DNA from: JBJXHG01 sp046160865
Lineage (GTDB): Bacteria > Planctomycetota > UBA1135 > GCA-002686595
Length of the DNA stretch: 64,000 bases
NCBI GenBank assembly: GCA_046160865.1
Contig: JBJXHG010000051.1
Coordinates: 1-64,000 of the forward strand
Direction of reading: 5' to 3'
This document shows, in pieces, positions 25,248 to 34,262 of this stretch. The notes under the pieces were generated by a model that was not told the origin of the DNA, made no database searches, and was given only the letters and a program-made list of their open reading frames with translations. The position numbers were made by a program, and so were the translations under genes. The stretch's first letter is position 1. Each line of letters begins with the position of its first letter.

Positions 25248-28148
25248 ATGCACACTCGCATTTTGTTTCGTGGTCTCGCGTTGTCCGTCGCCGCGCTTGG
25301 GTTCGATGCCGCGCGCGCGCAATGCCCGTCGTGGGATCCAGGCTTCGGTTCCATCGGCGCCGACAACCTCGTGTACGACATGCTCGCGTTCGATGACGGC
25401 TCCGGCGCCGGGACGTCGCTCTTCCTCGGAGGACTCCTGTTGACCGCCGGTGGAACCGTCGTGAGCCATGTCGCGCGTTGGAACGGCACGACGTGGTCGT
25501 CACTCGGCACTGGAATCGGCGGGCCGATCTCGTCACGCGGCGTCTCCGCGTTCGCGCAGTTCGACGACGGAGCGGGCGACGCGCTCTTCGTGAGCGGTAC
25601 GTTCGAAAGCGCGGATGGCGTGAGCTGCCGCAACATCGCGCGTTGGGACGGCAGCGCGTGGTCGCCGCTCGGTAGCGGAATCACAGGCGGAGTCGGAACC
25701 GGCGTGGTAGCGCTCGTTGTCTTCGACGACGGCTCTGGACCGGCGCTCTACGCCGGCGGCACGTTCAACACTGCGGGTGGAACGGCCGCCGCGAACGTCG
25801 CGCGCTGGGACGGCAGCAACTGGTCGGCGCTCGGTAGCGGAACCAACGGCGCCGTCTACACGCTGGCGGTGTTCGACGGCGGGTCCGGCCCCGCGCTGTA
25901 CGCCGGCGGACGATTCACGGTGGCTGGCGGCGTCACAACCGGGTACGTCGCGCGCTGGAACGGGACGAGCTGGTCCGCCGTCGGCCCCTTTGGCTCCGAG
26001 ACCGGTTGTTGCTCGCGCGTCATGACGCTCGCGGCGCTCGACGACGGCAGCGGACCGGCGCTCTACGCCGGCGGCAGGTTCGCCCACGCCGGAAGCGTGA
26101 ACGCGAACTCCCTTGCGAAGTGGAATGGCTCGGCGTGGTCGGAGGTCGGAGGTGGCTTTGCCGGCACGATCGATTCGCCGACCAGCAGCGATCACCGCGT
26201 GAGCTCCCTGCGTATGTTCGATGACGGCTCGGGCCCCGCGCTCTTCGTCGGTGGCAACTTTCGGCGCGTCGGAGCGCTGACCGTCAACGGTGTCGCGAAG
26301 TGGAACGGCTCGAGCTGGTCAGGCGTCGGGGCCGGCTTGTATCCGGCGAGCTCGCCGACCGCCGTGGAGTGCTTCGAGGTCTTCGACGACGGCCTCGGCG
26401 GTGGGCCGAAGCTGTTCGTCGGTGGCTACTTCCACGGCGTGAGCGGAGTGCCGGCGCGCTACATCGCGAACTGGAACGGCAAGCGTTGGAAGTATCTGCC
26501 CGGCAGCGCGACCGGACTCGACGGCGCGGTGCGCGCGCTCGAAGAGTTCGAGGACCGCTGCGATCCCGGTCCGTCGTTGTATGCCGCGGGCCAGTTTCAG
26601 ACGGCGGGGTCGCTGCCGGTGAAGAGCATCGCGCGGTGGAACGGGAGTCAGTGGTCGAGCCTCGGCACGGGCCTCGAGCAATCCGGCACCGAAGCCGTCG
26701 GCTACGCGCTTTGTGAATACGACGACGAGCTCGGCGCCGGACCGATGCTCTACGCCGGCGGCACGTTCGAGTTCGCGGGCGGAGTTCCGGCGAACAACAT
26801 CGCGCGCTGGAACGGCTCGGCGTGGTCGAGCCTCGGCTCCGGCATCCCGGGTGGACTCGTGCACGCGCTCGCGGTGCACCGCGACGTTGCCGGCGGCCAG
26901 CCGGCGCTCTTCGCCGCGGGCCAGTTCTTCACGGCGGGAGGTGTTCCCGCGCGCAACATCGCGCGCTGGAGCGGGACCGCGTGGTCAAGTCTCGGTGGTG
27001 GGCTCGCGGGTAGTGGCGCCGACACCGTGCGCGCGCTCGCGGTGTTCGACGATGGCTCGGGACCGATGCTCTATGCCGGCGGTTCGTTCGCGCAGTCGGG
27101 CGGAATCACCGCGATCGGCCTCGCGCGTTGGACGGGCACGCAGTGGCAAGAAGTGGGCGGAGGCGTGACGCCGTACGTCGCTGCGCTCGCGGTGTTCGAC
27201 GACGGCTCGGGCGGTGGGCCGGCGCTTTACGTCGGAGGCAACTTCGAATCCGTCGGCGGCATCCCCGCGCACAACGTCGCGCGCTGGGATGGACAAGCGT
27301 GGTCTGCACTCGGGAGCGGGCTCGCTGGGTCTTCGGGAGGTAGCGCCGTCCGGTCACTGAGCGTGTTCGACGACGGTTCGGGCAGTGGACCCGCGCTGTA
27401 CGCGGGCGGCGAGATCGGCTACGTCACTCTCGGCAACCCGAACGGCGTTGCGAAATGGGACGGCACCGCGTGGTCTCCGCTCGGAAGCGGCACCACGGGG
27501 ACGCACTCGACACCAGCGGTGTGGGCGCTCGTGCCCTTCACGTTCGGCGACACCACGAGCTTGTTCGTCGGCGGAGACTTCACGATCGCCGGCGGCAATT
27601 CGTCGCGCGGGATCGCGGCGTGGCGCGGATGCGCCGGACCCGGCACGCCGGGCACGGGCTTCTGCTTCGGCGACGGCTCACTCACGACGCCGTGTCCGTG
27701 CGCGCCGCCGGACTTCGTGCCGAATCCGAGCGGTGATCCCGACGCCGGCTGCGCGAACTCGTTTCACCTCGGTGGAGGTCGGCTCGTCGCGTCCGGCAGC
27801 GCGCAGCAGGACACCGTCGTCTTGTCCGCCGATCACATCTCGCCCAGCGCGTTCTGCTTCTTCTTCAGCGGCACGAGCGAAGTGCCGGCCGGCATCGCGA
27901 TCGGCGACGGCGTGCGCTGCGTCGGCGGCGCGCTTGTCCGTTTCGGCTCGCAGTACAGCGTGTGTGGCACCGCGCTGTATCCGAACGAAGCGATCGGCAG
28001 CACGCGCCCGCTGTCGTACGTCAGCGGCACGTTCGCCGGCAGCGCAGCGACGCGCAGCTACCAGTGCTACTACCGCAACGCCGCCGCGATGTTCTGCAGC
28101 AGCGCGACGACGAACCTGACGAACGCGGTGCGGATAACGTGGAACTGA
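25248..28148 (+). CDS. secreted tandem-repeat protein (propeller-like), paralogue 1
   Basis: 966 residues. A signal peptide (about 1-25, ending ARAQ) precedes the mature start CPSWDPGF. About 14 repeats of 45-65 residues follow, each reading roughly FDDGSGPALYAGG then NIARWDGSAWSSLGSG. The Trp/Gly-rich beta pattern suggests beta-propellers. From about residue 802 a distinct C-terminal domain begins FCFGDGSLTTPCPC, with GCANSF, VRCVGGALVRFGSQ and a final YQCYYRNAAAMFCSS block, shared with genes at 47664 and 50620. Likely an exported surface or extracellular protein; ligand unknown. No ATG-proximal Shine-Dalgarno is obvious; the start is set by the signal peptide. Confidence 0.85.
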   Translation: MHTRILFRGLALSVAALGFDAARAQCPSWDPGFGSIGADNLVYDMLAFDDGSGAGTSLFLGGLLLTAGGTVVSHVARWNGTTWSSLGTGIGGPISSRGVSAFAQFDDGAGDALFVSGTFESADGVSCRNIARWDGSAWSPLGSGITGGVGTGVVALVVFDDGSGPALYAGGTFNTAGGTAAANVARWDGSNWSALGSGTNGAVYTLAVFDGGSGPALYAGGRFTVAGGVTTGYVARWNGTSWSAVGPFGSETGCCSRVMTLAALDDGSGPALYAGGRFAHAGSVNANSLAKWNGSAWSEVGGGFAGTIDSPTSSDHRVSSLRMFDDGSGPALFVGGNFRRVGALTVNGVAKWNGSSWSGVGAGLYPASSPTAVECFEVFDDGLGGGPKLFVGGYFHGVSGVPARYIANWNGKRWKYLPGSATGLDGAVRALEEFEDRCDPGPSLYAAGQFQTAGSLPVKSIARWNGSQWSSLGTGLEQSGTEAVGYALCEYDDELGAGPMLYAGGTFEFAGGVPANNIARWNGSAWSSLGSGIPGGLVHALAVHRDVAGGQPALFAAGQFFTAGGVPARNIARWSGTAWSSLGGGLAGSGADTVRALAVFDDGSGPMLYAGGSFAQSGGITAIGLARWTGTQWQEVGGGVTPYVAALAVFDDGSGGGPALYVGGNFESVGGIPAHNVARWDGQAWSALGSGLAGSSGGSAVRSLSVFDDGSGSGPALYAGGEIGYVTLGNPNGVAKWDGTAWSPLGSGTTGTHSTPAVWALVPFTFGDTTSLFVGGDFTIAGGNSSRGIAAWRGCAGPGTPGTGFCFGDGSLTTPCPCAPPDFVPNPSGDPDAGCANSFHLGGGRLVASGSAQQDTVVLSADHISPSAFCFFFSGTSEVPAGIAIGDGVRCVGGALVRFGSQYSVCGTALYPNEAIGSTRPLSYVSGTFAGSAATRSYQCYYRNAAAMFCSSATTNLTNAVRITWN

Positions 28149-28166
28149 CGTGAGCCGCGCGCGGAG

Positions 28167-30914
28167 TCAACGCCGCGGCGGCCACCGCACGACGATCTCG
28201 CGCGCGGAGTCGACGCGCAACTCGAACGCGTTGGCGTTGCTCATGCCGGAGGGAACGAGCCGCAGCGTCGCGCCGACCGGGATCGAGGGGAATCGGCGGC
28301 GTCCCGGCGCCTCGTCGACGTACACGAGCTCGTATCGATCGTCGGGTCCGAACACATCGCGGTACGGACCGATCGCCGCGAGGCGCGCGCACGGCATGGC
28401 GACGCCGGGTGAATCGGTCACGACGACGACATCGGCGCCGTCGAGTCGCGCGACGACTTGCACCGCGTCCTTCGGCACGTCGGCGACGTACGCCGCGTAG
28501 TAGCTCCAACCGGTTGGGTCCGTAAGCAGCGTCGCTCGGTCCTTCGGCGCTCCGAGCAAGAAGAGCGCGGGGCCCGCATCGAGTTTGGGCGCGAAGTACT
28601 TCGTCCGGTCCCCGGGTTTCGTGGTGAGCCAAGCCTCGCCGCCGGAAGAGAACGACATCCCGTAGTACCACTCGGTGAAGAAGGCTCCGCTTCGCTGCAC
28701 GAGGACGTGCACCATGCCAGCATCCGGATCGACGTCGATCTCGACGGTCTCGCCCGCTCGAACGATCACGTGCCGGCAGAGCGCTGCGTAGGACGTCGTC
28801 GCGGATTCGTCGATGTGCACATTGAGGTCGTACTCGCCGGGAAACAGCTCGTCGAAAGTGAATCGCCCTTCCGCGTCGGACTTGGTCGTGAGGCTCGCCG
28901 AGCTCCACGCACCGACTCGAGATCGGATGGGCACGGTCGCCGATACGACCGGCGAACCGTCGCGATGCACGCGACCGACGATGCGACCGAGCGCGGCGCC
29001 GACGAAGTTCAGCTCGATGCTGGCATTTGAGCGCACGTCGACAGTGCGAGCCTCGTGGGAGAAGGGGCCGAGCGAGACGGGATACACGGTCCAGCGCCCG
29101 GGCGACCGGTGCTCGAATCGAAAGCGCCCTTCCTCGTCGGACAGGGTCTGTGTGATGTCCGCTTTCCAACGGCGGAACGCGGCCGGCATGGCCGCGATCG
29201 GCACGCGTGCGACCGGCGCGCCAGCCGCATCCATGACGGTTCCATGGATGGTGCCGGGTGCGTCCTCCTCGGGCACGAGCGTCGTGGTCCGTCCGGCGAC
29301 GAGCGTCACCAGCCCGAGCCGTCGCGGCGCATTGCCGAGGCCGTGCAGATACACCTCGTACATCCCGGGCAGAACCATCGGCAGGCACAGCGTCGAGCCA
29401 TCCCATTCGAACGCCCTCGGACCGTACATGCTTCCGACATGGATCCCGTGCGAGGAAGAGGCGTCGTGCTGCTCGCCGTCCTGCGCGTGAGGATGCAAGC
29501 GTAGCTTGAACGAGTGCATCTGCGTCAGCGGCGCGTTCTCGATGCGCAGCTCTGCGAAGACGCCGTCGAGGCACACTTCCAACGTGTCGCACGGAACCGT
29601 CGCCGTTTGGCTGACGAGCAGCGTCCCGTCGGACACGATGTCGACTTGCACGTTGCCCGCCGGAACCTTTTCTGTCACGAGCCCCGCGTGCGGTACCGGC
29701 ACCGAGCCGAGGAACTGGCCCTCGTGATGGATCCGCGCATGCACGCTCGCGTAGAGCGGACCCTCGGGTGCCGCGCTCGTGTAGACGTGCACCGCGAGCG
29801 TGTGCATCGCCCGCAAGCGGATCACTCCGACGTCGACGACCTCGGCGTCGATCTTGGTGTTGCGCGCGAGCTCTCCGAGCAACTCGATGCGCCATCGCAC
29901 GTCTCCCCACGGCAGACCGCAGATCTCGAACCGGCCGTCGACATCGCAGTACGTGGGCTCGGGCAGCACACCGCGATCGTCCGGCTCGAGAGACTGCACC
30001 GCGACGCGCGAGCGCGTGATGGGCGCAGCGTGACCGGGGTGCTTGTACGCGGGAGTTCCGTCGCTCCACTGCAGCACGCCGCGGATGCAACCGTGCTCGA
30101 ATGCGCGGAACTCGATTTCCTGGCGGCGCGACGACGAGGGAATCGTCGTCACGGCGGAGAGCGGCGCACCGACTTCCGACACGCCGACGCGCAGCGCGAC
30201 GTCGCACGGCATCATGGCGAGCACGAGCTCGCCGTTCTCGTCCGTGCCGGACACGAGCTGCATCGCACTCGTCGCGCCCCTCCATTCCATGCGCGGCGAG
30301 TGGAACGCGGGCCACACGCGCGGCTGCCGAACTCCCGCGTCGTGCAGCAGCGTCGCCACCGGTGCTTCGAGATCGACTCGAACAAATGCGTTCGACACCG
30401 GCGATCCGTCTGGACCTCGCACGCGCACGAGCAGAGTGCCCGCGGTGTGCAGCGCGTACTCGATGTCCGCGTCGGCTCGTAGCGACTCGCGCACATCCGC
30501 GATTGGGAAGAAGCCGTCCGCGGATACTCCGATGTCGATGGGACCGTCGCGCGCCGGAGCGGTCGCAACTCCGTCGGCGTTCGTGGTCACGATGAGCTCT
30601 TCCTGCACTCCGCGCGCACGAACGGTGATCCGCGCGCCGGGGATTGGCTCGCGCGCGGGGAGCGCTACGACGCGGATGCGCGGGTCGAGCGCCGGTGGCG
30701 GTGCGGAAGTCTCGTGCGCCACACTGCGACCGGTGGCCGAGGCTGGCTCGACGAGGGCGACTTCCGCATCGCCGCTGGCTGTCACGCGCTCGATCGCGGG
30801 TGCGTGCTCCGGCCGCCGCGACGCGCGCCACGCAACGACGAGTGCGGCGCAGATGCACGCGAGGACGCCGAGCGCCAGGAAGCGACGGCGCTTGCGAACC
30901 GAGGGCGAGCTCAT
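28167..30914 (-). CDS. anchored protein with carboxypeptidase-regulatory-like domains
   Basis: 915 residues. A basic N-terminus and hydrophobic stretch (about 13-30) form a signal anchor, followed by a low-complexity stretch to about 70. Several transthyretin-like beta-sandwich repeats are visible as PIPGARITVRARG..TNADG, LLVRVRGPDGSPVSNAFVRV, GTIHGTVMDAAGAPVARVPI..DEEGRFRF and GRIVGRVHRDGSPV..DAEGRFTF. Such domains give cell-surface adhesion or carbohydrate contact. No enzyme domain is seen. It is convergent with the repeat gene (18-base gap) and divergent from the orphan fragment at 31029. Confidence 0.8.
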   Translation of the reverse strand: MSSPSVRKRRRFLALGVLACICAALVVAWRASRRPEHAPAIERVTASGDAEVALVEPASATGRSVAHETSAPPPALDPRIRVVALPAREPIPGARITVRARGVQEELIVTTNADGVATAPARDGPIDIGVSADGFFPIADVRESLRADADIEYALHTAGTLLVRVRGPDGSPVSNAFVRVDLEAPVATLLHDAGVRQPRVWPAFHSPRMEWRGATSAMQLVSGTDENGELVLAMMPCDVALRVGVSEVGAPLSAVTTIPSSSRRQEIEFRAFEHGCIRGVLQWSDGTPAYKHPGHAAPITRSRVAVQSLEPDDRGVLPEPTYCDVDGRFEICGLPWGDVRWRIELLGELARNTKIDAEVVDVGVIRLRAMHTLAVHVYTSAAPEGPLYASVHARIHHEGQFLGSVPVPHAGLVTEKVPAGNVQVDIVSDGTLLVSQTATVPCDTLEVCLDGVFAELRIENAPLTQMHSFKLRLHPHAQDGEQHDASSSHGIHVGSMYGPRAFEWDGSTLCLPMVLPGMYEVYLHGLGNAPRRLGLVTLVAGRTTTLVPEEDAPGTIHGTVMDAAGAPVARVPIAAMPAAFRRWKADITQTLSDEEGRFRFEHRSPGRWTVYPVSLGPFSHEARTVDVRSNASIELNFVGAALGRIVGRVHRDGSPVVSATVPIRSRVGAWSSASLTTKSDAEGRFTFDELFPGEYDLNVHIDESATTSYAALCRHVIVRAGETVEIDVDPDAGMVHVLVQRSGAFFTEWYYGMSFSSGGEAWLTTKPGDRTKYFAPKLDAGPALFLLGAPKDRATLLTDPTGWSYYAAYVADVPKDAVQVVARLDGADVVVVTDSPGVAMPCARLAAIGPYRDVFGPDDRYELVYVDEAPGRRRFPSIPVGATLRLVPSGMSNANAFELRVDSAREIVVRWPPRR

Positions 30915-31028
30915 GGTGTCGTCCTATCCCGCACGGCTCGCAGCGTAACGCGCCGGTCGAGGAGCGTCGTCTGCGCGCGCGTCAAACGTGCGCCAGCTTC
31001 GGCTCGGCGCGCTGCATCGCCGCCACGA

Positions 31029-31244
31029 TTCGTGCGCTTCGGATCTCAGACCGTCGTGTGCGGCACGGCGATCTACCCAAACTCGTTGATCGGCCAAGTG
31101 CGGTCGCTCTCCTTCGTCAGCGGCACATTTGCGGGCAGCGGAACGGAGCGCAGCTACCAGTGCTACTACCGCAACGCAACAGCGATGTTCTGCAGCAGCG
31201 CGACGACGAACCTGACGAACGCGCTGCGGATCACATGGAATTGA
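31029..31244 (+). pseudogene. orphan C-terminal fragment of a repeat-protein paralogue
   Basis: The frame from 31029 to the TGA at 31244 encodes FVRFGSQTVVCGTAIYPN... ending YQCYYRNATAMFCSS, matching the last 72 residues of the 25248-28148 protein. The DNA over the final 120 bases is nearly identical to bases about 28025-28148. No repeats, signal peptide or plausible start precede it. It is a broken remnant of a second tandem copy, separated from the intact gene by the minus-strand gene at 28167-30914. Confidence 0.85.
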
Positions 31245-31287
31245 ACCGGTGCGAGGCCGAACGCGCGAGCGTACGGCCACGCGGACG

Positions 31288-32730
31288 TCATTCGGGCACG
31301 CCGCTCTCGTACGCCACCAAGTCCCCGTTCGCGGTGATCACGTAGATCGTGCCGTCGGGTCCGATCGTCGGCGAGGTGAACATATTGTTCGAAGCGCCTT
31401 CGGGTGCCACGAACGTCGGAGTGAGGTCCAATCCGAACGTGTGCAGGCCGGCACTGCTGTTCAAATAGAGGCGATCCAAGCTGGTCGCCGGCGTCGCGCG
31501 CACCTTCTCCGGCAGCGGCACTGACGTGTCGATGTCCCCGTTGCTGAAGAGCTTGTAGAGGCGCGTCGTGGTTGCGATGTACGTGAAGATCCCGGTGCCC
31601 GCGAACGAGGCCGGCGGCTCCCAGATCTGCCCCTGGAGCTGCGTCGGCGGCGTCCAGAACGGTGCGCCGGTCACGATGTCGTACGACTGCACCTTGCCGT
31701 CGCTCGTGCCGACGATGACTTCATCCGTCGGCGTGACGAATGGAGTCGTGTACAGCACGTCGGCCGAGCTGTCGTGCGACCACAGCTGCTTGAATGCGCG
31801 GGCCGATTTCGACGGTGCCTGCGGATCCCACATGTACGCGCCGATCGCGCACTGGTTGTTGGCCACGACGATGATCCAGTCGTACGGGCGGTATGGATCC
31901 CCGTCGTGGTCGGTCAGGACCGGATTCAGCAATCCAAGGCGGTCGTTGTACTTCGCGATCGGAACGACTGCGGGGGACGGATCCGTCCAGAACGGCACGG
32001 AGTCCGACAGCGGTGGCGCATTGTTCGGTGTCGCGCAGGGTAGCGGAAGCACGGCGTCCGTGATCGCGCCACTGCCTCCCCCGAGAGGTCTCAACACGCA
32101 CAGCGAGTGTTTCGAATACTCCTCGTCTCTCGCGTGCACGAAGATGTACGAAGCGTAGCCGCCGCGCATGATCTTCGGAGAGGACAGCGTCCAGCCCCGC
32201 GCATCGTTCCACTTGTAGTAGTCGGGCTTCATCGGATCCGGTGAAGCGCTGCTCAGGAGCTCCGGAGTTCCGGGATAGCCGGTCGCATTGTCGAGGCGTA
32301 TCAGTACTGAGTGCCGCTTCCCTGTCGGCCCGTACGTCATGTGTGCGACGACCCAGACGTCGCCATTGTCTTGAACTGCGGGGGTCGATCGAATCTTCAG
32401 CTCTGGCAGCTCGAGGTTGGGCGAGAGATTGAGATCTCGGCTCCAGAGGATGCCGCCGTCGGTTGGCCGCAGCGCCATGACCCGCCCGTCCACGGTGGCG
32501 ACGATGATTTGGCCCCGCGGGCCGATCACGGGCGAGCTGTTGTAGACCTCGCCCACCGGTGTTCTCCATTTCACCTTGGTCGCTTCACCGGTGTGGACCG
32601 GGAAGAAGCCCGTGTTCGTGATGTCGCTGTGGTACTGCCTCCAACCATCGGCGGTGCAGGCGATCAGGCAGGTGTACGCAAGAATCGCCGCGGAAAAACG
32701 GCGCGCGGAGGAATGCGGACGACAACGCAT
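31288..32730 (-). CDS. PQQ-repeat beta-propeller lipoprotein
   Basis: 480 residues from ATG 32730, chosen because GAGGAGA lies nine bases upstream; earlier in-frame ATGs (32757, 32940) lack such a site. The N-terminus is a lipoprotein signal with lipobox LIAC, Cys at residue 25. The mature part has repeated PQQ-like blades: SSPVIGPRGQIIVATVDGRVMALRPTDG (in two parts), STPAVQDNGDVWVVAHM, VGTSDGKVQSYDIVTGAPFW and SPTIGPDGTIYVITANGDLVAY. It resembles BamB-type scaffolds, not quinoprotein dehydrogenases. Probably a periplasmic or outer-membrane-facing binding protein. Confidence 0.85.
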   Translation of the reverse strand: MRCRPHSSARRFSAAILAYTCLIACTADGWRQYHSDITNTGFFPVHTGEATKVKWRTPVGEVYNSSPVIGPRGQIIVATVDGRVMALRPTDGGILWSRDLNLSPNLELPELKIRSTPAVQDNGDVWVVAHMTYGPTGKRHSVLIRLDNATGYPGTPELLSSASPDPMKPDYYKWNDARGWTLSSPKIMRGGYASYIFVHARDEEYSKHSLCVLRPLGGGSGAITDAVLPLPCATPNNAPPLSDSVPFWTDPSPAVVPIAKYNDRLGLLNPVLTDHDGDPYRPYDWIIVVANNQCAIGAYMWDPQAPSKSARAFKQLWSHDSSADVLYTTPFVTPTDEVIVGTSDGKVQSYDIVTGAPFWTPPTQLQGQIWEPPASFAGTGIFTYIATTTRLYKLFSNGDIDTSVPLPEKVRATPATSLDRLYLNSSAGLHTFGLDLTPTFVAPEGASNNMFTSPTIGPDGTIYVITANGDLVAYESGVPE

Positions 32731-33169
32731 GGCGTGGGTCTCCTCGATTCGAGTCATGACGAAGCGTGCAACGGAGGGCGTGCACTGGCGAGCGACGCAT
32801 CGCCGAATAGGCTCGTGCAAACCGATCCCGCTCGACGACCTCGAGTTCGTTATGCGCAGGCTCGAGATCGTACGAAAGCGAGTGAATGCGCTGAAGCACG
32901 AAGAAGCACGTCGTGGCGCGCGCGCGTGGCCAAGACTCACTCGTGTACATGGATTCCAGTACGCGCTCGGCGTTCGGCAGAAGCGGCTGCAGGTTCGGAT
33001 GCTTGCTGGGATGGCGCCGTTGTCGCAGCGACTCGCTCGCGATCCATCGCCGGCGACTCACGGAACGCCGTTCGAGCGCGCGCGTGGGCCGCGCCAGCGT
33101 CGCGATCGCGAATGGCGCAACGCGAGTCGCTCACGCTTCGTGCTCGCAAGCGCCGTCTCCAGGGCTTGC
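32731..33169. other. 439-base intergenic region
   Basis: This lies between the 3' end of oleD and the start of the PQQ lipoprotein gene, both minus strand. It must contain the lipoprotein promoter. Open frames here are Arg/Ser-rich and have no homologous look. No hairpin with a T-run was recognised after oleD. Confidence 0.4.
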
Positions 33170-34192
33170 TCAGGTCCGAGCCGCCGCCAAGTGCGCGCTT
33201 CTCATCGCCGCCACGACCCTCGCCGTCGCCTCCGGCATTCCCACACGCTCCACATACGCGAAGTCCCTCTTCGCGCTCGTCATGTCGTACGTATGCGAGC
33301 GTGCGAGCTGCAGCGCGAGGAAGCGCGTCATCGGCGGCTCGCCCTCTCGGCGTGACCAAGTCCACGCCGCTTCGCACAGCGCACCCGCGGCGTAAGCGAC
33401 CGGCAACGACACGCGCTTCGTCACCGGCGCAATGCCAAGCTCGCCGAGCAGCGCGTTCACCCACGTCCACAGTTGCACGGGCTCCTGCTGCGTCACGAAG
33501 TACGCCTGGCCGGCGTGCGGAGCGCGCGGCTCCAGGCGATCGGCGGCGCACACGTGCGCGTGCGCGGCATTGTCGATGTACGTCAAGCTGACTTCATTGT
33601 CGCCGCGACCGATGATGACGAGCCTGCGCGCGCGCGCGCGCGCGATCAGCCGCGGCAGGAGGTGCGGATCGCCCGGTCCGATGATGAGGTGCGGGCGCAG
33701 CGCGCACGTCGCGAGGCCTTGTTCACCGTCTCGGTCGTTCGCGGCGAGCACGAGTCGCTCGGCTTCCGCCTTGCTCGCCGGATAGTGCGCGAGGAACTTC
33801 GTCGGGTACGGCAAGTCGTTCGACGCGTTCACGTGGTCGCGGCCGTCGAAGCACACGCTCGGCGAGCTCGTGAAGACGAGACGCTGCACGCCGTTGGCAC
33901 GGCATGCGTCGACGACGTGGCGCGTGCCGGCGACGTTCGTGCGCTCGTACTCCTCGCGCGCGCCCCAGATGCCGGCCTTGGCGGCGACGTGGAAGACCGT
34001 GTCGGCGCCCTTCATCGCGTGCGCGAGGCTCGTGCCGTCGGTGAGATCGCCCGTGACGTGCTGCGCGCCGAGCACGTCGAGCTGTCGATTCTTCGAGCGC
34101 GAGAACGACACGACCTCGTCGCCGCGCGCACACAGCTCGCGCACGATCGCGAGACCGAGAAAACCGCCGCCGCCAGTGACGAAGGCCTTCAA
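33170..34192 (-). CDS. oleD: OleD-like NAD(P)-dependent 2-alkyl-3-ketoacid reductase
   Basis: 340 residues, an extended short-chain dehydrogenase. The Rossmann loop VTGGGGFLG is at residues 5-13, catalytic Y137-x3-K141 (YPASK) with the TSSPSV serine just before it. OleD reduces the 2-alkyl-3-keto acid made by OleA to the 2-alkyl-3-hydroxy acid. The family alone (3-beta-hydroxysteroid dehydrogenase-like) is not specific, but position after oleB-oleC and with oleA in the same locus makes OleD the best call. The 70-base gap to oleC contains nothing recognised. Confidence 0.85.
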   Translation of the reverse strand: MKAFVTGGGGFLGLAIVRELCARGDEVVSFSRSKNRQLDVLGAQHVTGDLTDGTSLAHAMKGADTVFHVAAKAGIWGAREEYERTNVAGTRHVVDACRANGVQRLVFTSSPSVCFDGRDHVNASNDLPYPTKFLAHYPASKAEAERLVLAANDRDGEQGLATCALRPHLIIGPGDPHLLPRLIARARARRLVIIGRGDNEVSLTYIDNAAHAHVCAADRLEPRAPHAGQAYFVTQQEPVQLWTWVNALLGELGIAPVTKRVSLPVAYAAGALCEAAWTWSRREGEPPMTRFLALQLARSHTYDMTSAKRDFAYVERVGMPEATARVVAAMRSAHLAAART

Positions 34193-34262
34193 CGCGCGCA
34201 GCTCCGCTCTCGAACACCCGGCTCGTGCGACACGAATGCGACGCGCGGGCGCGCGAGCCCGC

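Noticed and set aside
31288..32730. Quinoprotein alcohol dehydrogenase
   Set aside because: Only the PQQ-like blades are present; dehydrogenase catalytic motifs and a cytochrome domain are missing.
32731..32940. Longer start for the PQQ lipoprotein
   Set aside because: It would bury the lipoprotein signal peptide, and only ATG 32730 has a good ribosome-binding site.
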